64,000 nt of DNA from Thermosipho atlanticus DSM 15807 (GCF_900129985.1 NZ_FQXN01000002.1:248001-312000); one strand, 5' to 3'; shown: positions 44,306 through 56,082, counted from the stretch's first letter. Notes: generated from the sequence alone by a model not told the origin. Numbers and translations are program-made.

Positions 44306-44322
<17 letters not shown>
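43246..44322 (+). CDS. buk: Butyrate (branched-chain fatty acid) kinase 1
   Basis: 358 aa of the acetate/butyrate kinase superfamily. The phosphate-1 loop is [13 protein letters not shown]; also seen are ACRGGVLPP, AHLGGGISVTAHEKG and ITGGIANNS. It turns acyl phosphate plus ADP into acid plus ATP. The 17-residue start INPGSTSTK is shared with the second kinase at 45211, but the proteins differ clearly along their length, so they are an old duplication. It starts at GTG overlapping the aminotransferase stop and overlaps the phosphotransacylase frame. Confidence 0.92.
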
Positions 44323-46939
<2,617 letters not shown>

Positions 46940-46953
46940 GGAGGTCGTGAAAA

Positions 46954-47175
46954 ATGCCTAAAGTAAAAGGTTATATTGAAATTGATAAGGAAAGGTGTAA
47001 GGGTTGTGGGTTGTGTATTGAAGCTTGTCCTACAAAAGTAATAGAATTTTCTGAAAGCTTTAACAGTAAAGGTTATCATCCAGCAGAAGCAAAATATATG
47101 GAAAAGTGTATAGCTTGTGGATTTTGTTATAGAATGTGTCCCGATGTTTGTATAACAGTATATAGGGAAGAGTGA
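46954..47175 (+). CDS. 2-oxoacid:ferredoxin oxidoreductase, 2[4Fe-4S] delta subunit
   Basis: 73 aa, a ferredoxin-like subunit with CKGCGLCIEACP and CIACGFCYRMCP, each a [4Fe-4S] motif. It carries electrons out of the thiamine diphosphate site to ferredoxin. The ATG follows AAGGAGG. It overlaps the frame of the alpha subunit only if that gene started at 47172; with the preferred start at 47187 there is an 11-nt gap. Confidence 0.92.
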   Translation: MPKVKGYIEIDKERCKGCGLCIEACPTKVIEFSESFNSKGYHPAEAKYMEKCIACGFCYRMCPDVCITVYREE

Positions 47176-47186
47176 GGAGGGAAAGT

Positions 47187-48251
47187 ATGGAAAAAGTAAT
47201 GGTAAAGGGAACAGAGGCAATAGGAGAGGCTGCAATAAGAGCTGGTTGTAGGCATTTCTTTGGATATCCTATAACTCCTCAAAGTGAGCTCCCAGAATAT
47301 ATGTCTAAAAGACTTCCTGAAGTTGGAGGAGTTTTTCTTCAAACAGAAAGTGAAGTTGCGACTGTGAATATGTTGTACGGTGCAGCATGTACCGGTACAA
47401 GAGTAATGACTTCTACATCTTCCCCCGGTTTTAGTTTGATGATGGAAGGTGTATCTTATATGGCATGTGCGCAATTGCCCGCTGTTTTTGTAAATGTTGT
47501 GCGTGGAGGCCCGGGACTTGGTGACATTCAACCAGCTCAAGGAGATTATTGGCAAGCAACCAAAGGAGGCGGCCATGGTGATTACAAATTGATTGTTTTA
47601 GCCCCTTCAACAGTCCAAGAAGCTGTTGATTTGACGGTTCTTGCTTTTGATCTTGCAGATAAATATAGAACGCCGACCCTTATATTAGCTGATGGATTAC
47701 TCGGACAAATGATGGAACCAGTTGAATTTCCAGAATTTAGAGATTTGTCGACATTACCTGATCACAGTAGTTGGGCAATGACGGGTGCCAAAAATAGAGA
47801 ACCACATATAATTACTTCTTTTGATATAGATCCATATGTTTTGGAAAAAATGAATTTAGAACTTGTTAAGAAATATAAAGAAATTGAGAAAAATGAAGTG
47901 AGATGGGAAGAGTATGAAACGGGAGATGCTGAAATTATTATAACTGCGTTTGGTACTGTTGCAAGAATAGTAAAAAGTGTTGTTGAAATGGCAAGAAAAG
48001 ATGGTTTAAAAGTTGGTTTGTTTAGGCCAATTACTGTATGGCCATTTCCATATGAACCACTTGAAAAATTGGCTGATAAGGTAGAATTATTCTTTGATGT
48101 TGAAATGAACATGGGACAAATGTTAGAAGATGTAAAACTAGGAGTAAAAAATAAGAAACCAGTTGCATTTTATTCGAGAATGGGTGGAGTTGTGCCTACA
48201 CCGACCGAGATTTACGAAGCATTGAAAAGAGAGATTGGGAGGCGAGAATAA
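47187..48251 (+). CDS. 2-oxoacid:ferredoxin oxidoreductase alpha subunit (VorB/KorA-like)
   Basis: 354 aa. The pyrimidine-binding/transketolase N-terminal part carries GYPITPQSELPEYM and STSSPGFSLMMEGVSYMACAQLP, typical of the alpha subunit of 2-oxoisovalerate/2-oxoglutarate ferredoxin oxidoreductases. A C-terminal domain (LKVGLFRPITVWPFPY) follows. It decarboxylates 2-oxoacids to acyl-CoA with ferredoxin reduction. The branched-chain (VOR) reaction is favoured by the buk-ptb neighbours. Start ATG 47187 follows GGAGGGA. Confidence 0.9.
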   Translation: MEKVMVKGTEAIGEAAIRAGCRHFFGYPITPQSELPEYMSKRLPEVGGVFLQTESEVATVNMLYGAACTGTRVMTSTSSPGFSLMMEGVSYMACAQLPAVFVNVVRGGPGLGDIQPAQGDYWQATKGGGHGDYKLIVLAPSTVQEAVDLTVLAFDLADKYRTPTLILADGLLGQMMEPVEFPEFRDLSTLPDHSSWAMTGAKNREPHIITSFDIDPYVLEKMNLELVKKYKEIEKNEVRWEEYETGDAEIIITAFGTVARIVKSVVEMARKDGLKVGLFRPITVWPFPYEPLEKLADKVELFFDVEMNMGQMLEDVKLGVKNKKPVAFYSRMGGVVPTPTEIYEALKREIGRRE

Positions 48252-49003
48252 TGAAAAAACTTTTATATAAAATGCCTGAGTCATTGAGTGGCAAGGAATT
48301 TACATATTGTCCTGGGTGTCACCATGGTATTATTCATAGATTAATTGCAGAGGTTGTTGATGAACTTGGAATAAGAGAAAAAACTCTTGTTGTAGCTCCA
48401 ATTGGTTGCTCGGTTTTTGCATATCAATTTTTTAATATGGATGGAACAATAGCTGCTCATGGAAGAGCACCTGCCGTTGCTACGGGAATGAAAAGAGCAA
48501 GGCCAGATCTTTATGTTTTTACATATCAAGGTGATGGTGATCTTGCGGCTATTGGTACTGCTGAGATAATGCATGCAGCTAATAGAGGTGAGAAAATAAC
48601 GACGATATTTGTAAATAATGCGATATATGGAATGACAGGTGGACAGATGGCACCTACCACTCTTCTTGGAATGAAGACTACGACCACACCGTATGGTAGA
48701 ACAGCTGAAAATGATGGTTATCCTATGCATATGTGTGAATTTTTGAAAGAAGCTAAGGGAGTTGCATATCTTGCAAGAACAAAAGTTACAACACCTCAAG
48801 ATGTAGAAAAAACTAAGAAAGCCATTAAAAAAGCATTTTTAGCTCAAATTAAAGGAATAGGATTTGGTTTAGTTGAAGTTTTGTCAACTTGTCCTACAAA
48901 CTGGGGTATTGATCCTATTTCAGCTATGAAATGGCTTGAAGAGAAAATGATACCAGAATATCCACTTGGAGTATTTGTGGATAAGGTTGGTGATGAAAAA
49001 TGA
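48251..49003 (+). CDS. 2-oxoacid:ferredoxin oxidoreductase beta subunit (VorA/KorB-like)
   Basis: 250 aa, the thiamine diphosphate-binding subunit. It has YCPGCHHGI, HGRAPAVATGMK, the TPP/Mg motif GDGDLAAIGTAEIMHAANR followed by NNAIYGMTGGQ, and CPTNWGIDP. The ATG is in the TAATG junction with the alpha gene, and the 3' end overlaps the gamma gene by 4 nt. Confidence 0.92.
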   Translation: MKKLLYKMPESLSGKEFTYCPGCHHGIIHRLIAEVVDELGIREKTLVVAPIGCSVFAYQFFNMDGTIAAHGRAPAVATGMKRARPDLYVFTYQGDGDLAAIGTAEIMHAANRGEKITTIFVNNAIYGMTGGQMAPTTLLGMKTTTTPYGRTAENDGYPMHMCEFLKEAKGVAYLARTKVTTPQDVEKTKKAIKKAFLAQIKGIGFGLVEVLSTCPTNWGIDPISAMKWLEEKMIPEYPLGVFVDKVGDEK

Positions 49004-49539
49004 GGTTCATTTTTGCAGGTTTTGGTGGACAAGGTGTCATGTTAATGGGACAAGTATTAGCTTATGCAGGAATGATTGAAGGTAAAAATGTTACCTGGAT
49101 GCCTTCATATGGTCCTGAAATGAGAGGTGGGACTGCAAACTGTACAGTTGTTGTAAGTGATGAACAAGTAGCTTCTCCTGTAGTTGATAAAGCTGAAGTA
49201 ATTGTAGCAATGAATATACCTTCAATGTTAAAATTTCAAGATTTTTTAGCCGAAAATAGCTACTTCTTCTTGAATAAATCTGTGATTGACAGAGAACCTA
49301 ATAAAAGAGAAGGGGTGAAAGTTTTTAAAATTGAGTGTAATGAAATAGCAGATAAATTAGGAAATTTGAAAGTCGCTAATATGGTAATGTTGGGGGCAGT
49401 TATTGGGGCAACATCAATTGTTTCAAAAGAAAGTGTTTTTAAAGCACTTGAAAAGAAATTGGTTGGGAAAAAAGCTGGTTTAATTGAGTTAAATAAATTA
49501 GCAATAGAAGAAGGAATAAAGAGAGTTAGAGAGCAGTAG
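49000..49539 (+). CDS. 2-oxoacid:ferredoxin oxidoreductase gamma subunit (VorC/KorC-like)
   Basis: 179 aa. GFGGQGVMLMGQVLAYAG at the N-terminus and PSYGPEMRGGTANCTVVVSD are the family hallmarks; the subunit completes the alpha-beta-gamma-delta complex. ATGA overlap with the beta subunit. A strong terminator follows, closing the aminotransferase-buk-ptb-KOR operon. Confidence 0.93.
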   Translation: MRFIFAGFGGQGVMLMGQVLAYAGMIEGKNVTWMPSYGPEMRGGTANCTVVVSDEQVASPVVDKAEVIVAMNIPSMLKFQDFLAENSYFFLNKSVIDREPNKREGVKVFKIECNEIADKLGNLKVANMVMLGAVIGATSIVSKESVFKALEKKLVGKKAGLIELNKLAIEEGIKRVREQ

Positions 49540-49564
49540 GCGGATGAGATAAAGTTTTCATTAT

Positions 49565-49590
49565 GGGGCCTTCGGGTCCCGTCTTTTTTA
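49565..49590 (+). terminator. UUCG-tetraloop terminator after the ferredoxin oxidoreductase operon
   Basis: GGGGCC (49565-49570) and GGTCCC (49575-49580) form a 6-bp stem (one G-U) closed by C-G around a TTCG tetraloop, followed by GTCTTTTTT. Confidence 0.88.
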
Positions 49591-49617
49591 AATTGAGTTG
49601 AAAACATGAAAAAGATT

Positions 49618-49645
49618 TTGAATAATTTAAAAAATTGTGTATAAT
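49618..49645 (+). promoter_or_regulatory. Promoter of the yicC-remA-gmk-rpoZ operon
   Basis: TTGAAT (49618-49623), 16-bp spacer, TATAAT (49640-49645), about 20 nt before the yicC start. Confidence 0.7.
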
Positions 49646-49665
49646 TGTCTTTGGGAGTGATTATT

Positions 49666-50541
49666 TTGCCAAAAAGCATGACTGGTTATTCTAAATTGGA
49701 TTATTATGACACAAATTATAAAATTACTTGTGAATTAAAGACTTTGAATTCAAAAGGATTGGATATACACATTTCTCTTCCTTATTATTTAAGTTCAAAG
49801 GAAGTTTTAATTGCAAAAATTGTTTCAAATTTTATTAGCCGTGGAAGAGTGAGTGTGAAATTAAATGTACGATTTTTAAAACCGATTAATATAAATTTAG
49901 ATTTTGCGATGGCTAAGTCTTATTACGATAATTTGGAAGAGTTACGGGAAAGTTTGGGTATTCAAAAACCAATAAAATTGTCAGATTTGCTTATGTTCAA
50001 GGAATTGTTTAGAACTGATATTGAGGATGAAGAAATCGAAAAGTTATGGGTTACCGTTGAAGTTGTATTGAAAAAAACTTTAGAAAAGCTTTTAGAAGAA
50101 AGAAAAAGTGAAGGTGAAAAATTATCGGCAGATATTAAAAATATGTTAGTAAGGTTGGAGGAAATAGTTTCTAAAATAGAATTTTATGCTAAGGATTTAA
50201 AAAATGTTATTGCACAAAGAATAAAAGAAAATGTACAAGATATTCTTCCAGAAAATATTGAGTTAGATATGAATCAATTTGAGACAGCAGTAGCACTCAT
50301 TGCAGATAGAGCAGATATAAGGGAAGAAATAGTTAGATTGAAAAGTCATTTAAATAGAATGAAAGAGTTATTGAATTCTGATGGGCCAATAGGTACGTTG
50401 TTTAACTTTTTGACTCAAGAAGTTCATAGAGAATTTAATACAATATTGTCGAAAAGTAGAATGTTGGAGTTAAGTGATCTTGCAATAGAGGGTAAATTTA
50501 CGAATTCTCAATTAAAAGAACAAATCCAAAATTTGGAATAA
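49666..50541 (+). CDS. yicC: YicC family endoribonuclease-like protein
   Basis: 291 aa. The N-terminal YicC domain begins SMTGYSKLDYY and the C-terminal DUF1732 domain contains NTILSKSRMLELSDLAIEGK. Family members have been linked to RNA cleavage and stationary-phase growth. TTG 49666 is chosen because GGAG lies 8 nt upstream and it places SMTGY at residues 4-8 as usual. It is the first gene in the conserved order yicC-remA-gmk-rpoZ. Confidence 0.88.
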   Translation: MPKSMTGYSKLDYYDTNYKITCELKTLNSKGLDIHISLPYYLSSKEVLIAKIVSNFISRGRVSVKLNVRFLKPININLDFAMAKSYYDNLEELRESLGIQKPIKLSDLLMFKELFRTDIEDEEIEKLWVTVEVVLKKTLEKLLEERKSEGEKLSADIKNMLVRLEEIVSKIEFYAKDLKNVIAQRIKENVQDILPENIELDMNQFETAVALIADRADIREEIVRLKSHLNRMKELLNSDGPIGTLFNFLTQEVHREFNTILSKSRMLELSDLAIEGKFTNSQLKEQIQNLE

Positions 50542-50559
50542 AATTTGGGAGGTGTAATT

Positions 50560-50844
50560 ATGTTTGGGCTTATTAATATTGGTTTTGGTAATGTAATTGC
50601 TGGTGATAGGATTGTTGCAATTGTAAATCCTGAAAGTGCTCCGTTGAAAAGACTTAAGGAGGATGCGAAAGATGAAGGAAAACTTATTGATGCAACGTAT
50701 GGTAGAAAAACTAGAGCAATACTTATTTCTGATAGTAATCATATAATTTTAAGTGCCATACAACCAGAAACTATTGCTCAAAGATTTATGCAATCATTTT
50801 TTGAAATAGAAGAACAACTTGACAAAATTAGAAGAAAGGGATAA
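50560..50844 (+). CDS. remA: RemA/DUF370 family DNA-binding regulator
   Basis: 94 aa. It matches RemA ([61 protein letters not shown]), a ring-forming DNA-binding protein that controls matrix genes in Bacillus. The longer Thermotogae/Firmicutes form is normal. ATG 50560 follows GGGAGGTG. Next to gmk, as in many Firmicutes. Its targets here are unknown. Confidence 0.9.
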   Translation: MFGLINIGFGNVIAGDRIVAIVNPESAPLKRLKEDAKDEGKLIDATYGRKTRAILISDSNHIILSAIQPETIAQRFMQSFFEIEEQLDKIRRKG

Positions 50845-50845
50845 T

Positions 50846-51466
50846 ATGAAGGGAACATTGTTTGTAGTTAGTGGGCCATCAGGAGTTGGAAAAACTAGTA
50901 TAATTAATTCAATAATTGATAAAATAGATAATGTTGTATTTTCGGTTTCTTGCACTACAAGACCTCCAAGACCTGGAGAGGTTGATGGAGTTGATTACTT
51001 TTTTGTTACAGAAGAAAAGTTTTTGGAAATGGTTCAAAATTCAGAATTTTTGGAATGGGCAAAAGTTCATGGAAATTTATATGGTACCCCCAAAAAATTC
51101 GTGTTTGAAAACATTGATAAAGGTAATAAAATAATATTAGATATAGATGTTCAAGGGGCGTTACAAGTAAAGAAAAACTATGATGATGCTGTTTTTATTT
51201 TTGTAGCTCCTCCGAGTTATCAGGTATTAAAGGATAGATTATTGAAAAGAGGAACGGAATCACCTGAAGCACTCTTGAAAAGACTAAATAATGCTAAATG
51301 GGAATTGTCGAAGATGATAGAATTTGATTATTTAATAGTTAATGATGATTTAGAGAAATCGATACAGATTATGAAGTCAATAATTATTGGCGAATCATAT
51401 AGGACAAAAAGAGTTTTAACAGAAGAATTAATAAAAAACCTTTTTAAGGGGGTAAGTGATAGATGA
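50846..51466 (+). CDS. gmk: Guanylate kinase
   Basis: 206 aa. Phosphorylates GMP to GDP. P-loop [12 protein letters not shown]-binding segment [19 protein letters not shown], and lid region [19 protein letters not shown] 50846 is preferred over an upstream TTG at 50819 that lies inside remA, because AAGAAAGGGA precedes it. The 3' end overlaps rpoZ by 4 nt. Confidence 0.95.
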   Translation: MKGTLFVVSGPSGVGKTSIINSIIDKIDNVVFSVSCTTRPPRPGEVDGVDYFFVTEEKFLEMVQNSEFLEWAKVHGNLYGTPKKFVFENIDKGNKIILDIDVQGALQVKKNYDDAVFIFVAPPSYQVLKDRLLKRGTESPEALLKRLNNAKWELSKMIEFDYLIVNDDLEKSIQIMKSIIIGESYRTKRVLTEELIKNLFKGVSDR

Positions 51467-51690
51467 AACCAGTAATCAATTATGATGAGTTATTAAAGAA
51501 AGTTCCATACAAATTTGCAATTCCTATTGCTGTAGCAAAAAGGGCCGAAAATTTAAAGGAATTTGCCAAAGCATATGTGAAAACTTGGGATAATAACTAT
51601 GTTAGTATAGCTTTAAAAGAACTCAGTGAAGGCTATGTTAGGATTAAAAATGAAGAAATTTTGAAAATTTTAATTCCAAATGTAAAGTAA
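51463..51690 (+). CDS. rpoZ: RNA polymerase omega subunit
   Basis: 75 aa. The conserved core [15 protein letters not shown] is the omega signature (binding of the beta-prime C-terminal tail). ATGA overlap with gmk. The gmk-rpoZ order is conserved across bacteria. A strong terminator follows. Confidence 0.9.
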   Translation: MKPVINYDELLKKVPYKFAIPIAVAKRAENLKEFAKAYVKTWDNNYVSIALKELSEGYVRIKNEEILKILIPNVK

Positions 51691-51713
51691 TAATTTTCAA
51701 AAATTACTGTAAA

Positions 51714-51753
51714 AAACACCCCCATTACTTTCCTTTAAATGGGGGTGTTTTTC
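51714..51753. terminator. Bidirectional terminator between rpoZ and the M42 peptidase genes
   Basis: A 12-bp perfect stem, AAACACCCCCAT (51714-51725) and ATGGGGGTGTTT (51739-51750). T-runs follow in both directions. Confidence 0.92.
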
Positions 51754-51771
51754 GTTGTTAAATAATCTTTA

Positions 51772-52782
51772 TTATTCAATAGGTGCTTTTTCTAAAAACA
51801 GTTTTGCAAGTTGATAAGTATTTTTGTAATCGTTGAGATTAATTACAGATACGGGACTGTGAATGTATCTTGAAGGAATTGAAATTACGCCAGCTGGTAC
51901 TCCATAGATACTTCTAGCATACCGCGCAGCATCTGTTCCACCTGCAATTCTCCTTTTGTATTGGAATGGGATTTTATTTTCTTTAGCAACATCAACTAGA
52001 GAATCAAATATTCTTTTATCGATTACATAACGTGAGTGAAGAAAAGTTAGAGCTGGGCCGTCTCCTAAATGTGTAGCCCAGTGTTCTTTTTCTAATTCAG
52101 GATTATCACCAGCTGTTGTGCATTCAAATGCAAGTGCAAAATCGGGTTTAATTTGTTCAGCAACAACAGCTGCACCTCTTAATCCGGTTTCTTCCTGAAC
52201 AACAAAAGCGAAATAAAGATCATAATCGCTTTTGACATCATTAATGATTAAATCCATTAAAATACTACATCCTCCCCTATCATCGAAGGCTTTTCCGGTG
52301 GCAAAATTTCCGATTTCTGTGTATTTTGTATCGAATGAAACATAATCACCTAATTTAACTTTTTTTTCAGCTTCTGTCTTTGATGTAAAACCTGCATCAA
52401 TTTTTAAATCGGAAAATTTTGGAGTTTTCAGGTAGTCTTCTTTTTGAAGATGAATTGCCTTAAAGCCTATAACCCCTTGGATTTCATCGTTGATTTTTAC
52501 TCTTTTACCAATTGCAACTCTTGGATCAACACCACCTACTGGCATAAAAGAAAAAGTACCATCATCGTTAATTTTTGTAATCATAAATCCTACTTCATCC
52601 AAGTGTGCATCAAGTATAACTTTAGCTTTTCCTTTCCCTTTTTTTAGTGCTATTAAATTTCCCATTCTATCTATCCAAAATTTGTCAACTTTATTTTTGA
52701 TTTTTTCTAAAATGAAATTTCTAACTTTATGTTCATTTCCAGAGACTCCATTTAATTCTGAAAGCTCTTTTAGAAACATCAT
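51772..52782 (-). CDS. M42 family metallo-aminopeptidase 1
   Basis: 336 aa, of the TET/FrvX/CelM type that forms dodecameric tetrahedra. Metal-site residues are visible: DAHLDEVGFMI, FDDRGG, the catalytic Glu in VQEETGLRG, and the C-terminal His in IHSPVSVI. It cleaves N-terminal residues from peptides. It overlaps the upstream M42 gene by 4 nt, so the two are co-expressed and may mix in one particle. Two ATG codons follow GGAGGTGCA; the first is used. Confidence 0.9.
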   Translation of the reverse strand: MMFLKELSELNGVSGNEHKVRNFILEKIKNKVDKFWIDRMGNLIALKKGKGKAKVILDAHLDEVGFMITKINDDGTFSFMPVGGVDPRVAIGKRVKINDEIQGVIGFKAIHLQKEDYLKTPKFSDLKIDAGFTSKTEAEKKVKLGDYVSFDTKYTEIGNFATGKAFDDRGGCSILMDLIINDVKSDYDLYFAFVVQEETGLRGAAVVAEQIKPDFALAFECTTAGDNPELEKEHWATHLGDGPALTFLHSRYVIDKRIFDSLVDVAKENKIPFQYKRRIAGGTDAARYARSIYGVPAGVISIPSRYIHSPVSVINLNDYKNTYQLAKLFLEKAPIE

Positions 52783-53795
52783 TGCACCTCCATTTCAATG
52801 ATAGTAAATGCCATTAATTTTGCTGTATTCTCAACGTCTGTTATAGAAACTTTTTCATATGGTGTGTGCATATATTTTAAAGGTATGGAAAGTAATTGAG
52901 TTTTTATTCCAGTTCTTACAAGTTGTACTTCATCGGTGTCTGTTCCTGAATTTCGTGGGATAGGTTCAAGTTGAGTTTTAATATTGTATTTTTCAGCAAC
53001 TTTCCTTACTTTTTCATTGAATTCTCTGTCTATTACGGGGCCAAAACCAACAGCTGGTCCTTTGTTGAGTTCAATTTTAGCGTATCCAGGTATTTTCTCA
53101 TCTCCGTGGGTTACATCAATTACGAAAGCATAATCTAGTTCTGAAAAATATGCACTTGTTGGAGCCCCGGGCCCTCCAATTTCTTCCTGTGTTGTAAAAA
53201 TAAAGAAAACATCGAAAGAGTGGTTCATTTTTTGGAGCATTTTAGCCGTTAAAATAATCGAAGTACAACTTGCTCTATTATCAAGAGCAGGAGCAAAAAC
53301 AAAATTTTGGGTTTCAAACCCTTTTATATCATCTAGCATTACTATGTCGCCAACATTTATTTCTTTCCATTTTTTATTCATGCTAATATCAAGAAACAAA
53401 CCATCAAAATTTGGCATTATTTTTCTGTCCTTTGATTTTTGTAGGTGAGGCGCTAAAAAACCAAAGACGCCATTAAATATCTTTCCATTTGAATATATGA
53501 TAGCTCTTTGTCCTGCAACAACTTTAGGATCCCAACCTCCTATTTTTTCTACGTACGCAAATCCTTTTTCATCAATTTTACTAACAACAAATCCGAGTTG
53601 ATCTACATGAGCAAGTAAACCAATTCTTCCTTTGCCGTTTCCTTTTTTCAAGCAAATGAGACTACCTAATTTTGTAATGTGACATTCGTCAGAGTATTCT
53701 TCCATTATTTTCTGTATTTCTTTGATTACTTGATTTTCAAATCCGGATGGGCCGTGAATAGAAGTTAATTTTAATAGTAAATCTTTTGTGTTCAA
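52779..53795 (-). CDS. M42 family metallo-aminopeptidase 2
   Basis: 338 aa. The same dimetal pattern as its neighbour: LAHVDQLGFVV, ALDNRASC, the catalytic Glu in TQEEIGGPGA, VTHGDEK, and the C-terminal MHTPYEKV. The two genes differ clearly in sequence and probably in residue preference. TTG 53795 lies exactly 7 nt after GGAGG; an ATG at 53810 precedes the Shine-Dalgarno and is not credible. Confidence 0.9.
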   Translation of the reverse strand: MNTKDLLLKLTSIHGPSGFENQVIKEIQKIMEEYSDECHITKLGSLICLKKGNGKGRIGLLAHVDQLGFVVSKIDEKGFAYVEKIGGWDPKVVAGQRAIIYSNGKIFNGVFGFLAPHLQKSKDRKIMPNFDGLFLDISMNKKWKEINVGDIVMLDDIKGFETQNFVFAPALDNRASCTSIILTAKMLQKMNHSFDVFFIFTTQEEIGGPGAPTSAYFSELDYAFVIDVTHGDEKIPGYAKIELNKGPAVGFGPVIDREFNEKVRKVAEKYNIKTQLEPIPRNSGTDTDEVQLVRTGIKTQLLSIPLKYMHTPYEKVSITDVENTAKLMAFTIIEMEVQ

Positions 53796-53886
53796 TTTTA
53801 TCCCTCCCATATTTATGCATTCTAATTTAATTTTAACACAATTTTTATTTTTTTATTTCAATTTTTCAAGTTTTATTATAGGTTAT

Positions 53887-53895
53887 TGATATAAT
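53887..53895 (+). promoter_or_regulatory. Extended -10 promoter of the radical SAM gene
   Basis: TGATATAAT, identical to the element at 3301-3309. It lies 43 nt before the start; no clear -35 is visible. Confidence 0.6.
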
Positions 53896-53937
53896 TATAA
53901 TTGAAAGAGAAAAAGAAAAAATTCAAGGGGTGGTGAA

Positions 53938-54879
53938 ATGCGAAAGGCAAAAATAGTTGAAGTTGAGTTAACTACGATTTGTAATTATTCTTGTTTACAT
54001 TGTTACTGCTTTGCTGGAAAACCTTCAAGTAATGAACTAACAACGGAAGAAGTGAAAAAAGTTATAAAAGATTTATATGAAGCTGGTGTTGAAATAATTG
54101 ATTTAGTGGGTGGAGAACCTTTAACTAGAAAGGATATATTTGAATTAATTTCATATGGAAGAAAATTAGGTGCCAATTTGATGCTTAATACAAATGCTTC
54201 TTTGGCAACAAAACAGGTGGTTAAAAAACTTAAAGAAGTTAATCCAGATTTGCATATTGGTATTTCTATTGATGGTCATATCAAAAAGATACATGAATTT
54301 GTTAGAGGGGCAGGAACTTTTGAAAAAACAATGACTGGGTTGCAAAATTTTTTAACAGAAGGATTTAACGTAACAATTTTACATGTTATTAACAAACAGA
54401 ATTATAAATATTTTGAGGATATGGTACAATTTGCAAGGAAATTTGGTATGAATTTATACGTGGATAGGTTTGTTCCTGTTGGGAGAGGAGAACTATTTAA
54501 AGATATTTTAACTCCTACGAAAGAAATGATACAGTATGTAAATGAAATAATTAAGAAATACGCAAATGAAGTGAACTTTTATGTAGAGGAAAATATTTCT
54601 GGCGGTGAATGTACGGCTGGTAAAACGCATGCGTCGGTGCTGGTAGATGGTACTGTTGTGCCTTGCGGACATTTCAGATATGATCCAGAATATTATATGG
54701 GAAATATTAAGAAGATGTCATTTAAAGAAATATGGGAGGCATTTGATCCAAGCATATTAACAAGAGATTGCGAAAATTGTAAGCTTTTTGAGGAGTGCAA
54801 GGGTGGTTGTAGGGCATTTGCGAAAAAATTAGGTTTAACACATGATCCAATATTTTGTGAGGTGAATGACAGTGTTTGA
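53938..54879 (+). CDS. Radical SAM/SPASM domain protein
   Basis: 313 aa. The [4Fe-4S]-SAM motif is Cys15, Cys19, Cys22 (CNYSCLHC). It is followed by the GGEP glycine motif (DLVGGEPL). The C-terminal SPASM-like region has Cys residues in GGECTAGK, VVPCGHF and CENCKLFEECKGGC, expected to bind one or two auxiliary clusters. SPASM enzymes modify peptides or cofactors (heme d1, PQQ, RiPPs). No short precursor peptide gene is visible nearby. It overlaps an MFS gene by a few bases, suggesting a maker-exporter pair. Confidence 0.85.
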   Translation: MRKAKIVEVELTTICNYSCLHCYCFAGKPSSNELTTEEVKKVIKDLYEAGVEIIDLVGGEPLTRKDIFELISYGRKLGANLMLNTNASLATKQVVKKLKEVNPDLHIGISIDGHIKKIHEFVRGAGTFEKTMTGLQNFLTEGFNVTILHVINKQNYKYFEDMVQFARKFGMNLYVDRFVPVGRGELFKDILTPTKEMIQYVNEIIKKYANEVNFYVEENISGGECTAGKTHASVLVDGTVVPCGHFRYDPEYYMGNIKKMSFKEIWEAFDPSILTRDCENCKLFEECKGGCRAFAKKLGLTHDPIFCEVNDSV

Positions 54880-56077
54880 AAAGGATATTCAGTTTAGAAA
54901 GTTCCAATTATATGGTTTCCTAAAAAACTTGAGATTTTTTGAACCTTTTTTGATACTTTTTCTTTTAAGCAGTGGTCTAAGTTATTTGCAAATAGGTGTA
55001 CTGTATTCAATAAAGAGTGTTGCTACTAATATTTTGGAAATTCCTACTGGAATAGTTGCTGATTTGTATGGGCGAAAAAAAGCAATGCTTTTTTCAATGA
55101 GTTCATATATTGTTTCTTTTTTTATATTTTACTTTTCTTATTCTTTTGTTTTATATATTTTTGCAATGATATTATTTGCTTTTGGAGAAGCTTTTAGGAC
55201 AGGTACACACAAAGCAATGATTTTTGATTATTTAAAATTAAAGAATATAGAAAATTTGAAAGTACAATATTATGGTTCTACCAGGGCAGCATCTCAATTG
55301 GGTTCAGCAATTAATTCATTGCTAGCTGCAGCAATTGTCTTTTTGAGTGGTGATTACAGAAAAATTTTTGCTTTTACAATTATTCCTTATGTTTTAAATT
55401 TTATAAATTTAGCAACGTATCCAAAAGAACTTGATAAATTGGAAATGAAGAAATCAAAAAAAGCTACTTTAAAGGATTTCATTACTGCTGTAGCAAATGT
55501 AAGAGTTTTGAGAGTAATATTAAATACTTCTTCATATTCCGCTGTATTTAAAAGTTTAAAAGATTACTTACAGCCAATTCTTGAAACTTTTGCTTTAACA
55601 CTTCCTATTTTTGTAAGTTTAAATGATGAGAAGAGGTCGTCAATAGTAATTGGCGTAGTATATTTTGTATTGTATTTATTGACTTCATATGCTTCTAAAA
55701 ATTCGTGGAAAATTAATAGAAAAGGGTCTACAATAGCTTTAAATTTAACATTGTTACTAGGAGCTTTGTCTATTTTATTTGCTGGTTTAACTTATATGTT
55801 TAAATTTTATGTTATATCAATTGTTATCTTTGTGGTTTTATACATTATTGAGAATCTAAGAAGGCCAATATCAGTGTCGTATATTAGTGAAAATGTAAAA
55901 TCAGATGCATTAGCGTCTGTTCTATCAGTGGAATCGCAAACAACGACGTTTCTTACAGCGGTGTTTTCAGTGATTGCAGGTTATTTTGCTGATAAATATG
56001 GAATTGGACAAGCAATCACAATATCAGGAGTAATTTTAATAGGTATATCATTATTGGTTGGTATTAAAGAAAAGTAA
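54872..56077 (+). CDS. MFS transporter coupled to the radical SAM gene
   Basis: About 401 aa with some 12 membrane helices. The motif-A-like GIVADLYGRKKAMLFSM sits after helix 2 and ADKYGIG near the end. It is a major facilitator of unknown substrate. GTG 54872 is 9 nt from GAGG; ATG 54866, 3 nt away, is an alternative. The gene starts inside the last codons of the radical SAM gene, so translation is coupled. Export of the radical SAM product, or import of its substrate, are both possible. Confidence 0.85.
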   Translation: MFEKDIQFRKFQLYGFLKNLRFFEPFLILFLLSSGLSYLQIGVLYSIKSVATNILEIPTGIVADLYGRKKAMLFSMSSYIVSFFIFYFSYSFVLYIFAMILFAFGEAFRTGTHKAMIFDYLKLKNIENLKVQYYGSTRAASQLGSAINSLLAAAIVFLSGDYRKIFAFTIIPYVLNFINLATYPKELDKLEMKKSKKATLKDFITAVANVRVLRVILNTSSYSAVFKSLKDYLQPILETFALTLPIFVSLNDEKRSSIVIGVVYFVLYLLTSYASKNSWKINRKGSTIALNLTLLLGALSILFAGLTYMFKFYVISIVIFVVLYIIENLRRPISVSYISENVKSDALASVLSVESQTTTFLTAVFSVIAGYFADKYGIGQAITISGVILIGISLLVGIKEK

Positions 56078-56082
56078 AAGAG

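Noticed and set aside
53810-53937. Short RiPP precursor peptide gene ahead of the radical SAM gene
   Set aside because: No open frame with a Shine-Dalgarno and suitable length occurs in this AT-rich gap. The extended -10 promoter explains it.
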